A stretch of DNA of 40,192 nt from Clostridium sp. CAG:628 (lineage in GTDB: Bacteria > Bacillota_I > Bacilli_A > RF39 > UBA660). The stretch spans positions 1-40,192 of the forward strand of contig FR902223.1 of NCBI GenBank assembly GCA_000438415.1, written 5' to 3'. Within the stretch, counting starts at the first letter, position 1, and each line of letters begins with the position of its first letter. The translations under genes were made by a program, and so were the position numbers. Under the pieces are notes generated by a model, which was not told the origin of the DNA, did not search any database, and saw only the letters and a program-made list of their open reading frames with translations. This document shows, piece by piece, positions 16,062 through 24,764 of the stretch.

Positions 16062-17465
16062 ATGGCTTTAAAAGGTGTTGTTGTAGATGCTGGGCATGGT
16101 GGTAGTGATCCAGGTGCAAGCGGAAATGGAATTATTGAAAAGGATTTAACTCTTCTTATAAGTAAATACATGTATGACAGATTAAGGGAACTCGGTATTC
16201 CAGCATATATAACAAGAACTACTGATGAAACAATTGATTCGACAGAAAGAACAAATAGAATTAAAAATGCATTTGGTACATCTAAAGATGTTATAGTAAT
16301 AAGTAACCATATAAATGCAGGGGGTGGAGATGGTGTAGAAGTAATATATGCACTTAGAAATAATTCTACTTTTTCAAATAAAATCTTAGATGAATTAGCA
16401 GCTTCTGGTCAAAACATAAGGAAAAACTATCAACAAAGGCTTCCGTCAAATCCTATAAAAGATTATTATTTTATACATAGAAATACTCCAGATACAGAAG
16501 CAGTCATTGTTGAATATGGTTTTTTAGACTCCAAAGGTGATGATGTAGAGCAACTAAAAAATAATTATAAAGATTATGCAGAAGCTGTAGTAAGAGCAAT
16601 TACTGAATATAAAGGTTTGCCTTATATCGCACCTACTGAAAGTGATTTTTATACAGTACAAAAAGGTGATTCTTTATGGAAAATTGCAACAAAATTTGGT
16701 ATAACTGTTGATGAACTAAAAGAACTTAATAATTTAAAAAATAATACTATAACAGTTGGGCAAAATTTAAAAGTTAAATTAACTGAAGAGAAACCAATTG
16801 AGGACTACTTATTGTACACCATTAAAAGTGGAGACTCTTTATGGAAAATTGCAAGTATGTATGATACAACTGTAGATACATTAATGAGTATTAATAATTT
16901 AAAAGGTACTACATTAACAATTAATCAACAAATACTTGTTCCTAAGAAAAAAGATATTGATATAGATATTAATAAAAATGATAAGGGAATATACTATACT
17001 GTTAAAAGTGGAGACACATTATATAAAATTGCATCTTCTTATAATGTTGGTGTAGATAAAATAAAAAGTGCTAATAAGCTAAATAGTAACATTTTACAAA
17101 TAGGGCAAGTACTTTTAATTCCAGTTGAAACAACTGATGTAACAGAAACTACTCCATCTACTTCGAATGGTATTAGTTATGTAGTAGTTAAAGGAGATAA
17201 TTTATACAACATTGCAAATAAGTATAAAGTTAGTGTAAGTAATATAAAATCATTAAATAATTTAAAATCAAATACTTTACAAATTGGTCAGATATTAAAG
17301 ATACCTGGTACAGAAGCATATGCTAATTATACAGTTAAAAAAGGTGACTCTTTATGGAAAATTGCAAATACATATGGTGTTACAGTAAACGAATTAAAAC
17401 AAGTTAATAATTTATCAGGTACTACTTTACAAATAGGGGATGTTTTATTAATACCTACAAAGTAA
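16062..17465 (+). CDS. N-acetylmuramoyl-L-alanine amidase with five LysM repeats
   Basis: Residues 1-185 are an Amidase_3 zinc amidase: DAGHGGSDPGA (His ligand), a Glu in GIIEKDL, NHINAG (second His) and IVEYGFLD (catalytic Glu). It cleaves the bond between the lactyl group of MurNAc and L-Ala. Five LysM peptidoglycan-binding repeats follow, beginning FYTVQKGDSLWKIA, LYTIKSGDSLWKIA, YYTVKSGDTLYKIA, SYVVVKGDNLYNIA and NYTVKKGDSLWKIA. No signal peptide is visible: the protein starts on the first catalytic strand, so export is non-classical or it acts on lysis. The ATG at 16062 is preferred because AGGTGAT lies just upstream. The GTG at 16053 sits within that site. Confidence 0.93.
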   Translation: MALKGVVVDAGHGGSDPGASGNGIIEKDLTLLISKYMYDRLRELGIPAYITRTTDETIDSTERTNRIKNAFGTSKDVIVISNHINAGGGDGVEVIYALRNNSTFSNKILDELAASGQNIRKNYQQRLPSNPIKDYYFIHRNTPDTEAVIVEYGFLDSKGDDVEQLKNNYKDYAEAVVRAITEYKGLPYIAPTESDFYTVQKGDSLWKIATKFGITVDELKELNNLKNNTITVGQNLKVKLTEEKPIEDYLLYTIKSGDSLWKIASMYDTTVDTLMSINNLKGTTLTINQQILVPKKKDIDIDINKNDKGIYYTVKSGDTLYKIASSYNVGVDKIKSANKLNSNILQIGQVLLIPVETTDVTETTPSTSNGISYVVVKGDNLYNIANKYKVSVSNIKSLNNLKSNTLQIGQILKIPGTEAYANYTVKKGDSLWKIANTYGVTVNELKQVNNLSGTTLQIGDVLLIPTK

Positions 17466-17477
17466 GTAATATAAATT

Positions 17478-17518
17478 AAAGAATTGTTGACTAAAATTAT
17501 GGTTAATGGTTCTTTTTT
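17478..17518 (+). terminator. Intrinsic terminator after the amidase
   Basis: A 14-bp stem AAAGAATTGTTGAC/GTTAATGGTTCTTT (several G-T pairs), 10-base loop and a T6 run, just before the convergent hydrogenase gene. Confidence 0.75.
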
Positions 17519-17539
17519 AATGGTCTTTTTATTTATTAT

Positions 17540-18946
17540 TTATTTTGGTGAATAAGTAGTGTGTAGTAATGAATTTATTCGTTGTTTATTTAAATAATTA
17601 TTATAAAGTTTATTAACTTCTGTATTTTCAAAACATGTTTTAATTTTTGAATTTTCATCCATTTTATTTAATACTTCAATTCTCTTGGCTCTTACTTCTT
17701 CTAATTTATTGATATTAGGAAGTGGGTTACCTGCACCACCTATACATCCAGATGGGCATGCCATTACTTCTATAAAGTCAAAGTGTTCTTTGTTGTCTTT
17801 TATTTCTTTTAATACTTTTTCTATGTTTGTTAAACCAAATATAACTGCAATGTTTAAATCTTGATTTGCAATTTTAATGTTCATTTTTTTAATACTTTCG
17901 GTACTTCTAATGTTAGTAAATGTTAAGTTATTAACATTTTTATTTGATAATTTATAGTTAAGAGCACGTAAAGTTGAAATCATTACGCCACCACTACTAC
18001 CAAATATAACTCCACTTGAGGAAGTTTTTCCCATTAGGCTATCAAAATTACTATCTTTTAAAGTTTTAAAATCTATATTTTTTTCTCTTATCATCATTGC
18101 TAATTCAGTGGTTGTTAACATATAGTCTACATTTTTCAAATTATCGTTAGTTAGTTCTTTACGGTTTGATTCATATTTTTTTGCTGTACATGGAACTATT
18201 CCAACAGTTATTATTTTTTCTTTAGGAATATTTTTAATTTCACTAAAGTAAGATTTTACTAGTGCACCCATTATGCTATTTGGACTTTTTGTTGATGATA
18301 AGTTCTTTATTAATTCAGGATGTTTCATTTCTACATATTTTACCCATGCTGGACAGCAACTTGTAAACATTGGTAAATTTTTCTTTGTTTTTAATCTGTT
18401 CATTAGTTCTTTAGATTCTTCCATTATGGTAACATCTGATGCAAAGGCTGTATCTAAAATATAGTTAAATCCAATATTTTTTAATGCTGTAACCATTTTT
18501 CCTTCAGTGTTTTGTCCAGCATCCATGTTAAAACATTCACCTAAACTTGTTCTTACTGCAGGAGCGGTAAATGCAACTAACACGTTTTCTTTTTTGTTTA
18601 TGATATTCATTACTTTTCTGTAGTTATATACTGGACACAAGGCACCAGTTGGACACATGGTTAAGCAGTTACCACAGTTAACGCATTCGTGTATGTTTTT
18701 ATCTAAATTAAGCCCGGTTACTTTGTTACATGTTTTTGTACATATTCCACAATTTATACATTTTTCAATAATTCTATTTATACTAGGGTTTTTATTACTT
18801 ATAAATACTTTCTTATTAGTACTTTCTAATTCTATATAGTTTTTGAAGTGACTTTTGTCTACCCCACATTTAGGACAAAAATATACTGGGTTAGAGTATT
18901 CACTTTCTTCTACTATTGTATGACACAAATTACATATGTATTTCAT
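17540..18946 (-). CDS. [FeFe]-hydrogenase with N-terminal rubredoxin-like domain
   Basis: Residues 1-36 are a short rubredoxin-like knuckle pair (CNLC...CPKC). Two [4Fe-4S] ferredoxin motifs follow, CINCGICTKTC (63-73) and CVNCGNCLTMCP (88-99). The H-cluster domain has L1 TSCCPAW (195-201), L2 VPCTAKKYE (251-259) and L3 EVMACPSGCIGGAG (393-406). All four cysteines expected for the [4Fe-4S]H-2Fe site are present, so it should be able to reduce protons or oxidise H2 in the cytoplasm. Differences from the usual consensus are VPC for MPC and GGAGNP for GGGQP. The C-terminal tail is helical. HydE/F/G maturases are not in the window. The SleB-like gene lies 42 bases upstream on the same strand. Confidence 0.92.
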   Translation of the reverse strand: MKYICNLCHTIVEESEYSNPVYFCPKCGVDKSHFKNYIELESTNKKVFISNKNPSINRIIEKCINCGICTKTCNKVTGLNLDKNIHECVNCGNCLTMCPTGALCPVYNYRKVMNIINKKENVLVAFTAPAVRTSLGECFNMDAGQNTEGKMVTALKNIGFNYILDTAFASDVTIMEESKELMNRLKTKKNLPMFTSCCPAWVKYVEMKHPELIKNLSSTKSPNSIMGALVKSYFSEIKNIPKEKIITVGIVPCTAKKYESNRKELTNDNLKNVDYMLTTTELAMMIREKNIDFKTLKDSNFDSLMGKTSSSGVIFGSSGGVMISTLRALNYKLSNKNVNNLTFTNIRSTESIKKMNIKIANQDLNIAVIFGLTNIEKVLKEIKDNKEHFDFIEVMACPSGCIGGAGNPLPNINKLEEVRAKRIEVLNKMDENSKIKTCFENTEVNKLYNNYLNKQRINSLLHTTYSPK

Positions 18947-18988
18947 ATTACCACCTAGTATAATTTTATCATAAAGAGTAGTTAATTA

Positions 18989-19411
18989 TCAATGTAGTTC
19001 TTTACAAATTCCTTTATTTGGTTCATAAAAGCAATGATTTTTATATCTTCCAGCATAGTTTTGGTTAAACCAAGTTTTTTTACATTTTTCGTTTGTTTTA
19101 GGTGCATAAAAGTATAGTGCATTAGTAGCAGGATGGTAGTATTCACCTTTTAATACACGGCGGGCTAAATCTTTTTCTCTTGTTGTACTAGAACTTTGAA
19201 AAAGACTTGATTTAGTTCCGCTAAATTGATTTTTTTGATAAATAACATCTGTTATAGTTCTTGTATCTTTAAAGTCTAAACAGTTTGCAATAGTACGATT
19301 TACGACAACGTTACCGACCATTAACATTCCTAGGTCTCCTTCTGCAAGAGCTTCGGCTCGCATAATTCTTGCACATAAATCAAGTTCTTTTTTTGAATAA
19401 TTTATTAACAT
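18989..19411 (-). CDS. SleB-like cell wall hydrolase (Hydrolase_2)
   Basis: The SleB/CwlJ-type catalytic domain starts LCARIMRAEALAEGDLGMLMVGNVVVNR, with the catalytic Glu in RAEA. Later come FSGT, FQSSS, ARRVLKGEYYHPATNALYFYAP and FYEPNKGIC. Members cleave peptidoglycan glycan strands, classically spore cortex, but many non-sporulating Bacillota carry them. No signal peptide is seen in this 140-residue form. The gene ends in TGA, one of only two among the called genes, immediately followed by an in-frame TAA. GGTGA lies upstream of the start. Possibly cotranscribed with the hydrogenase. Confidence 0.85.
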   Translation of the reverse strand: MLINYSKKELDLCARIMRAEALAEGDLGMLMVGNVVVNRTIANCLDFKDTRTITDVIYQKNQFSGTKSSLFQSSSTTREKDLARRVLKGEYYHPATNALYFYAPKTNEKCKKTWFNQNYAGRYKNHCFYEPNKGICKELH

Positions 19412-19497
19412 ATATATATTTCACCACAAATATTTTATTCTTAAAAACAATATTTATGTAATGTAATAATTGATTTGTAAATAAATAGGAAAATAGT

Positions 19498-19526
19498 TTG
19501 ACAAACTAAAGAACGTATTATATAAT
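19498..19526 (+). promoter_or_regulatory. Consensus vegetative promoter
   Basis: TTGACA (19498-19503), a 17-base spacer and TATAAT (19521-19526) match the housekeeping sigma consensus exactly. It drives the two small genes at 19548 and 20108. Confidence 0.9.
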
Positions 19527-19547
19527 TAAAATAGATAGGTGAATGGT

Positions 19548-20108
19548 ATGGGATATAAAGATGATTTAATTAGGGCAAGGGATATAACAGCTAGTAATTA
19601 TCGTCAGGGTAAAATGAGTCCTTATGATGATCCTTTTAATGATACTTATTATGATCAAGAAGGATGGAATAAAGAGTTAGCTGAAGCTGCATCAAAAGAT
19701 GATAAGATTAAATATGAAGAATTTTTAAAAAGACAAAGAGAAAAAAGAGAAGCTTTATTAAAAGATATGACTCCACAGGAAAGAAAAGAATTTCTTGAAA
19801 ATGAAAAGCGCTTACATGAAAGAGAAGATTATTATCGTGGTATGAGAACTGAACAAAGAGTTGATGCACTTGAGCGTGAATATGAAAATATGGATATTAA
19901 TGAAAAAATTGAAGCAAGAAAAAATGCAGAATATGAAAGATCTTTAAATAGACAGGAAGCTATTAAGAAGGCAAGACAAAGGTATAAACAACTATCTAGT
20001 TTTCAAAGAGTTGTTACTGATGTATTCGGTAAAAATCTTGATAAGATTAATATAGGCCATATGAGTGTAGAAAGTATTGATAATTTGTATGGAGGAAGAA
20101 ACAAATAA
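19548..20108 (+). CDS. Charged coiled-coil protein, unknown
   Basis: This 186-residue, extremely charged protein has no membrane segment. About residues 40-150 are predicted long helix (EEFLKRQREKREALLKDM, ERKEFLENEKRLHERED, EAIKKARQRYKQL). It reads as a cytoplasmic coiled coil. The last 30 residues (SSFQRVVTDVFGKNLDKINI) are less charged and could be a docking segment. No family recognised. The ATG at 19548 is used because AGGTGAATGG is its ribosome binding site. A GTG at 19539 sits inside that site. The stop overlaps the next start (TAATG), so the two are coupled. A perfect consensus promoter implies high expression. Confidence 0.7.
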   Translation: MGYKDDLIRARDITASNYRQGKMSPYDDPFNDTYYDQEGWNKELAEAASKDDKIKYEEFLKRQREKREALLKDMTPQERKEFLENEKRLHEREDYYRGMRTEQRVDALEREYENMDINEKIEARKNAEYERSLNRQEAIKKARQRYKQLSSFQRVVTDVFGKNLDKINIGHMSVESIDNLYGGRNK

Positions 20109-20389
20109 TGGAAGATGCAAGTACTCTTTTTACTGAATATATGGATGCATTTAAAGAACTAGATATTTCTGAAAAAAGAATTGAGATAATTGATTCTATA
20201 AAAGAAGTTAGTGCTTTACTGGTTAAATTAGCTGATGATGATGGAATAAGTTTGAAGTGTTTAAATAGTAAAGAAATACTTAATTTTAAAAATGGTAGAG
20301 AGACTGAAGAAGAGTTTTTAGAGGCTTTGCTTGTTTATATTGAGAATTTTAAAGAAATGTTGGGACAATACTTGTTAAATAAGATATAG
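20108..20389 (+). CDS. Small acidic helical protein, unknown
   Basis: A 93-residue cytoplasmic protein whose start overlaps the upstream stop by two bases (TAATG). It is acidic and helical (STLFTEYMDAFKELDI, KEVSALLVKLADDD, TEEEFLEALLVYIENFKEML). It may be a partner of the basic/charged coiled coil encoded before it, an inference from coupling only. No family recognised. Confidence 0.65.
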   Translation: MEDASTLFTEYMDAFKELDISEKRIEIIDSIKEVSALLVKLADDDGISLKCLNSKEILNFKNGRETEEEFLEALLVYIENFKEMLGQYLLNKI

Positions 20390-20414
20390 AGAAATGTTAT
20401 AATTTCTCTTTTTT
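20388..20414 (+). terminator. Intrinsic terminator of the coiled-coil pair
   Basis: An 8-bp stem AGAGAAAT/ATTTCTCT with a 6-base loop and a T6 tail. It overlaps the TAG stop of the upstream gene. Confidence 0.8.
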
Positions 20415-20446
20415 GATAAAAAAGTCTTTTTTTTTAAATAAAAGTG

Positions 20447-20455
20447 TGGTACAAT
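20447..20455 (+). promoter_or_regulatory. Extended -10 promoter of tRNA-Trp (and probably valS)
   Basis: TGGTACAAT is an extended -10 element, 12 bases before the tRNA 5' end. The -35 position is only T-rich. No other promoter fits between the tRNA and the T-box, so this one probably serves both. Confidence 0.5.
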
Positions 20456-20466
20456 TATAGGCATGT

Positions 20467-20540
20467 AGGGGCATCATATAGTGGTAGTATGTCAGTCTCC
20501 AAAACTGATCGCGAGGGTTCGAGTCCTTCTGCCCCTGCCA
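20467..20540 (+). tRNA. trnW: tRNA-Trp (CCA anticodon)
   Basis: The acceptor AGGGGCA pairs with TGCCCCT. The anticodon stem TCAGT/ACTGA encloses loop CTCCAAA with anticodon CCA. The T arm is GAGGG-TTCGAGT-CCTTC. Discriminator G and CCA are encoded. It reads UGG only, which agrees with TGA being a stop here. Confidence 0.97.
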
Positions 20541-20550
20541 TATAAATTGA

Positions 20551-20752
20551 TGATTAAGAGGAGTAATATATTTTAGTTTAAAGAGAGTTAGTGGTAGGTG
20601 TAAACTAATAATGAAGGTATATGAAGGTAGCTTATGAGTGTTTATTTGAAATAAAAGTAGAATAAAACGTGTTGTGCGCGTTAAGCATATAAGATAAAAT
20701 TAAGGTGGTACCGCGAGTTATAATCGCCCTTTGGTTGCCACTTTTTATTTTG
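20551..20752 (+). promoter_or_regulatory. Val T-box leader with terminator/antiterminator
   Basis: The core AAGGTGGTACCGCG is at 20702-20715. The apical Stem I signature AGAGAG...GTGGTAGGTGTAAAC is at 20582-20606. In the specifier loop, GAAGGTAG before the closing CTTA presents GTA (20627-20629), a valine codon, which matches the downstream valS. The terminator stem pairs the GGTGGTACC region with GGTTGCCAC, followed by TTTTTATTTT (to 20752). Uncharged tRNA-Val binding favours antitermination. The leader begins only ~10 bases after the tRNA-Trp CCA end. Confidence 0.93.
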
Positions 20753-20762
20753 GAGGGAAATT

Positions 20763-23279
20763 ATGTTGGAAAAGAAATATGACCATAAGATGGTTGAAGA
20801 AGGAAAATATGAGAATTGGTTAAATCATAAGTATTTTGAAAGTGGGGATTTAAGTAAAAAACCTTATGCAATTGTTATTCCACCACCTAATGTTACAGGG
20901 AAACTTCATTTAGGTCATGCTTGGGATACTACATTACAAGATATTATTATAAGGTTTAAGAGAATGCAAGGATATGATGCACTTTGGGTTCCTGGGATGG
21001 ATCATGCTGGTATTGCCACTCAAGCAAAAGTTGATGCTAAATTAAAAGATATGGGAATTAATCCAAGAAGTTTGGAGAGGACTGAGTGGTTAAAGTATGC
21101 TTGGGACTGGAAAAATGAGTATGCAGAAAATATTCATAAGCAGTGGGCTAAAATGGGCTTAAGTCTAGACTATACGAAGGAAAGATTTACACTTGATAGT
21201 GGATTAAGTGATGCTGTTAAATACGTTTTTGTAACTCTTTATAATGAAGGCTTAATTTATAGGGGAGAAAGAATTATTAATTGGGATCCACAGGCAATGA
21301 CTGCTTTATCTAATGAAGAAGTTATTTATAAGGATGTTCCTGGTGCATTTTATCATATCAAGTATTTTATTGAAGGAACAAATGATTATTTGGAGGTTGC
21401 TACTACTAGACCTGAGACACTCTTTGGTGACACTGCTGTCGCTGTTAATCCTAATGATGAAAGATACAAAGATTTAATAGGAAAAAATGTAGTACTTCCT
21501 ATAGTTAATAAACTTATTCCAATAATAGGAGATGAGCATGCTGACCCTGAGTTTGGGACAGGTATTGTTAAAATTACACCAGCACATGACCCTAATGACT
21601 TTGAAGTAGGTAATAGACATAATTTAGAGAGAATTATTGTAATTAATCCAGATGGTACAATGAATGAGAATGCTCTTGTTTATAATGGACTTGATAGATT
21701 TCTTTGTAGAAAGAAACTAGTAGAAGACTTAAAAAATAGTGGCTTACTAATTAGCGTAGAAGAGATTACTCACTCAGTAGGACATTCTGAAAGAACTGGT
21801 GTCATGGTTGAACCATATTTATCTAAGCAATGGTTTGTTAAAATGAGACCACTAGCTGATAGAGTTCTTGAAAATCAAAAGGATAAAGATAGTAAAGTTA
21901 ATTTTGTTCCTGAAAGATTTGAAAAAATTATGAATCACTGGATGGAGATTACTTATGATTGGTGTATTTCTAGACAACTTTGGTGGGGACATAGAATTCC
22001 TGCTTGGTATAAAGGGGATGAAGTTTACGTTGGGATGGAAGCGCCTACTGAAGATGGTTGGATACAAGATGAAGACGTACTTGATACATGGTTTAGTAGT
22101 GCTCTTTGGCCATTTAGTACTTTAGGTTGGCCTGAAGAAACAGACTTGCTTAAGAGATATTACCCTAATAATGTGTTAGTAACAGGTTATGATATTATAC
22201 CTTTCTGGGTAAATAGAATGACTTTCCAAGGACTTCATTTTACAGGCAAAAGACCTTTTAAAGATTGTTTGATTCATGGACTTATTCGTGATAAAGAAGG
22301 AAGAAAAATGAGTAAAAGTTTGGGTAACGGGGTAGACCCAATGGATGTAATTGATGAGTATGGATGTGATGCGTTAAGGTATTTCTTATCAACAAGTAGT
22401 GCTCTAGGACAGGATTTAAGGTATGATGAAGAAAAGGTTAAGTCAACTTGGAACTTTATAAATAAGTTATGGAATGCTAGTAGGTTCTGTCTAATGAATA
22501 TTGAAGACTTAAAGGGTTATGATTTTAGTAATTTAGATGTTCAAGATAAATGGATTCTAAGTAAATTAAATAAGGTAATTAGTAAGGTTACTAAGAATAT
22601 GGAAAGTTATGAATTTAATAATGTTGGTGGGGAGTTATACAACTTTATATGGAGTGATTTTTGTGACTCTTATATAGAGATGAGTAAGTTTAGTTTAGAT
22701 AGTGTCAGTACAAAGAGTACTTTGTGTTATGTTATTAGTGCAATTTTAAAAATGCTTCATCCATTTATGCCTTATGTAACTGATGAAATTTATAGCATGT
22801 TACCTATTAGGGATGCTGAAAATATTATGGTTAGTAGTTATCCTTTAGTAAATGAAGAATTTAACTTTGATAGTGAAGAAAAGGAAACTGAAGAAATTAT
22901 AGGTTTTATTGCTGCATTTAGAAATGTTAAACAGGAAAATGCTATAAGTAAAGATGCTAAAGTAATGGTTAATTTTGATAATTCTTTAATAAATAAAATG
23001 TTAAAATTAGATGGTAATTTGGTTAATGATAAACTTAGTATTAAAGAGTATAAAGTTAGTTATGGCAAGTTAAAAGCAGTAATTTATTATGAAAAAGAAG
23101 TAACAGAAGAAGATATTTTGGCTAAAGAAAAACAAATTGAAAGTTTGAAGGCTTCAATTTTAAAGAGAGAGAATCTTTTAAGTAATGTGGGATTTGTTAG
23201 TAAGGCGCCAGTTCAATTAGTAAATGACGAGAAGAGAAAGCTTGAAGAAGAGAAAAAGTTACTTAGTACTTTAGAATAG
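20763..23279 (+). CDS. valS: Valyl-tRNA synthetase
   Basis: A class I aminoacyl-tRNA synthetase that charges tRNA-Val in the cytoplasm. The HIGH motif is in PPPNVTGKLHLGHAW (about residues 40-54) and KMSKS in EGRKMSKSLGNGVDP. The inserted CP1 editing domain includes TTRPETLFGDTAVAVNP and TPAHDPNDFEVG, the ValRS editing signatures that remove mischarged threonine. An anticodon-binding helical domain and a C-terminal coiled coil (LAKEKQIESLKASILKRENLL) complete the 838 residues, slightly shorter than average. GGAGG precedes the start. Controlled by the T-box directly upstream. Confidence 0.98.
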   Translation: MLEKKYDHKMVEEGKYENWLNHKYFESGDLSKKPYAIVIPPPNVTGKLHLGHAWDTTLQDIIIRFKRMQGYDALWVPGMDHAGIATQAKVDAKLKDMGINPRSLERTEWLKYAWDWKNEYAENIHKQWAKMGLSLDYTKERFTLDSGLSDAVKYVFVTLYNEGLIYRGERIINWDPQAMTALSNEEVIYKDVPGAFYHIKYFIEGTNDYLEVATTRPETLFGDTAVAVNPNDERYKDLIGKNVVLPIVNKLIPIIGDEHADPEFGTGIVKITPAHDPNDFEVGNRHNLERIIVINPDGTMNENALVYNGLDRFLCRKKLVEDLKNSGLLISVEEITHSVGHSERTGVMVEPYLSKQWFVKMRPLADRVLENQKDKDSKVNFVPERFEKIMNHWMEITYDWCISRQLWWGHRIPAWYKGDEVYVGMEAPTEDGWIQDEDVLDTWFSSALWPFSTLGWPEETDLLKRYYPNNVLVTGYDIIPFWVNRMTFQGLHFTGKRPFKDCLIHGLIRDKEGRKMSKSLGNGVDPMDVIDEYGCDALRYFLSTSSALGQDLRYDEEKVKSTWNFINKLWNASRFCLMNIEDLKGYDFSNLDVQDKWILSKLNKVISKVTKNMESYEFNNVGGELYNFIWSDFCDSYIEMSKFSLDSVSTKSTLCYVISAILKMLHPFMPYVTDEIYSMLPIRDAENIMVSSYPLVNEEFNFDSEEKETEEIIGFIAAFRNVKQENAISKDAKVMVNFDNSLINKMLKLDGNLVNDKLSIKEYKVSYGKLKAVIYYEKEVTEEDILAKEKQIESLKASILKRENLLSNVGFVSKAPVQLVNDEKRKLEEEKKLLSTLE

Positions 23280-23280
23280 G

Positions 23281-23311
23281 AAAAGTCCACCTGGTGGTGG
23301 ACTTTTTACTT
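23281..23311. terminator. Intrinsic terminator after valS
   Basis: An 11-bp perfect stem AAAAGTCCACC/GGTGGACTTTT with loop TGGT. Placed between valS and the convergent Fic gene, it may serve both. Confidence 0.9.
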
Positions 23312-23328
23312 TTAACTAAAATTATATT

Positions 23329-24384
23329 TTAAAACTTTTTTAGTAAATTTATTAGTCTAGTGTTTTTGTAGATGCTTTCTCTTCCTACTTTTTCATATTC
23401 GAGAAGTCCATTATCTACTAAACTATTTAAGTATGTTGTGGCTGTTTGTCTAGTTACTCCACATCTGTTTTCAATATAATTAATTCTAGTATATACTTCA
23501 TAAAATAATGAATATAATAATTCATCAGAATATATTTTAGGTAGTTTAGTCATAAATTTTTCTTTATATGATTCCATTTCATTTTGAATTTGCTTGATTA
23601 AATCAATAGTGTTTTTAGAAGTAACTTCTATACCTTTTAAAATGTATATAATCCATTCTTCATATTTATTATTTTCTCTAAATTCATTAAATAGTTTGTA
23701 ATATGTATCTTTACTTTTATTTATATAATTACTTAAATAAAGAATTGGACTTGTTAGTAAATTATTTAAAACTAAATATAAAACATTTAATATTCTGCCT
23801 GTTCTTCCATTTCCATCATAGAATGGGTGAATAGTTTCAAATTGATAATGTATTAATGCCATTTTAATTAATGGGTCAACTTCATCACCATTATTGTTTA
23901 TGTAATCTTCTAAATTTTTAAGTAAATCTCTTATTTCGCTTTCGGCTTGTGGTGGAGTATAAATAATTTCACCAGTTTTGCTATTAACTAAATTAGTTCC
24001 AGGAGTTTTTCTAATTCCGGTTTTGTTAGGCTCAATCATACTTTGCAATTCTACTAAAACATTAGTTGAAATAAATCCTTTTTCTTTAATAATTTCATAT
24101 CCACGCCAAATTGCACTTCTATAGTCAACTACTTCTTTAGCGGCTTCTTCTTTAAAACCACTTTCGGTTAGTACTTTATAAATACTATCATGTGTAGTTA
24201 CTATATTTTCAATTGCGCTACTATCTTTTGCTTCATTTATGGTAATAGCATTGATTAAAATGTGTTGATTAGGTATTGAACTAGCAAGTCCTTTTAATTC
24301 TGCAAGTGACCTAGTAGCCTCATTTAATGCTTCAAGAATTTTTGGTGTTTTTAAATCATAATCATTAAAAGGTAACAACTTCAT
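23329..24384 (-). CDS. Fic-family protein (probable AMP-transferase) with wHTH
   Basis: The Fic core HPFYDGNGRTGR (residues 186-197) is complete, including catalytic His and the phosphate-binding GNGR. An N-terminal inhibitory helix SSAIEN (55-60; pattern S/TxxxEN) shows a class II, self-inhibited Fic. The N-terminal Fic_N-type segment (LPFNDYDLKTPKILEALNEA) and a C-terminal winged-helix-like end (RCGVTRQTATTYLNSLVDNGLLEYEKVGRE) make the common Fic/DUF4172-like layout. It would transfer AMP from ATP to a protein Ser/Thr/Tyr. The target is unknown and the HTH suggests self-regulation. AAGGAG precedes the start. Transcribed convergently to valS. Confidence 0.93.
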   Translation of the reverse strand: MKLLPFNDYDLKTPKILEALNEATRSLAELKGLASSIPNQHILINAITINEAKDSSAIENIVTTHDSIYKVLTESGFKEEAAKEVVDYRSAIWRGYEIIKEKGFISTNVLVELQSMIEPNKTGIRKTPGTNLVNSKTGEIIYTPPQAESEIRDLLKNLEDYINNNGDEVDPLIKMALIHYQFETIHPFYDGNGRTGRILNVLYLVLNNLLTSPILYLSNYINKSKDTYYKLFNEFRENNKYEEWIIYILKGIEVTSKNTIDLIKQIQNEMESYKEKFMTKLPKIYSDELLYSLFYEVYTRINYIENRCGVTRQTATTYLNSLVDNGLLEYEKVGRESIYKNTRLINLLKKF

Positions 24385-24764
24385 ATTAACATCTCCTTAT
24401 ATGTAAATATTACACTATTTTTTTTACATTTGCAATAAATATGTTAAAATTTTGACGTTTTTTTAACATGTTTTTTGTGATATGTTAAATTTTTTTATGT
24501 TTTTTAACTCTTTCATTATAAAAAATGAGAGTTTTTGCTTTCTTGAAATTTATCTTTTTTGGAATTAAAGAGCAAATTATAGTATTATTCTTTCCCATCT
24601 TAAAAGAGTAGACTAATAAAGTACAAGCGTATATCTTCTAGTTATTATATTATTACATAGTCTATTTAGTGTCAACTTTTTGGTATGTATATATTGAGAT
24701 TGGTTGATTAATAATATGGTATGTAGTAAAATTATTATATAAGTGTTTATGGGAGAGAAGATTT
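24385..24764. other. AT-rich intergenic region with inverted repeats
   Basis: Between divergent genes. It holds several copies of TGTTAAA/TTTAACA (24440-24490) that could bind the Fic wHTH, and an imperfect hairpin AACTCT..CATT/AATGAGAGTT (24506-24536) ending in TTTTT. TTGATT and TAAAAT near 24700-24735 may form the promoter for the downstream hydrolase. I see no convincing gene. Confidence 0.4.

Noticed and set aside
18989..18991. TGA read as tryptophan (code 4)
   Set aside because: Trp codons are TGG throughout, the tRNA-Trp anticodon is CCA, and treating TGA as sense would only add one residue here.
24525..24611. 28-codon hydrophobic ORF starting ATGAGAGTTTTT
   Set aside because: No ribosome binding site, overlaps a hairpin, and AT-rich DNA gives such ORFs by chance.
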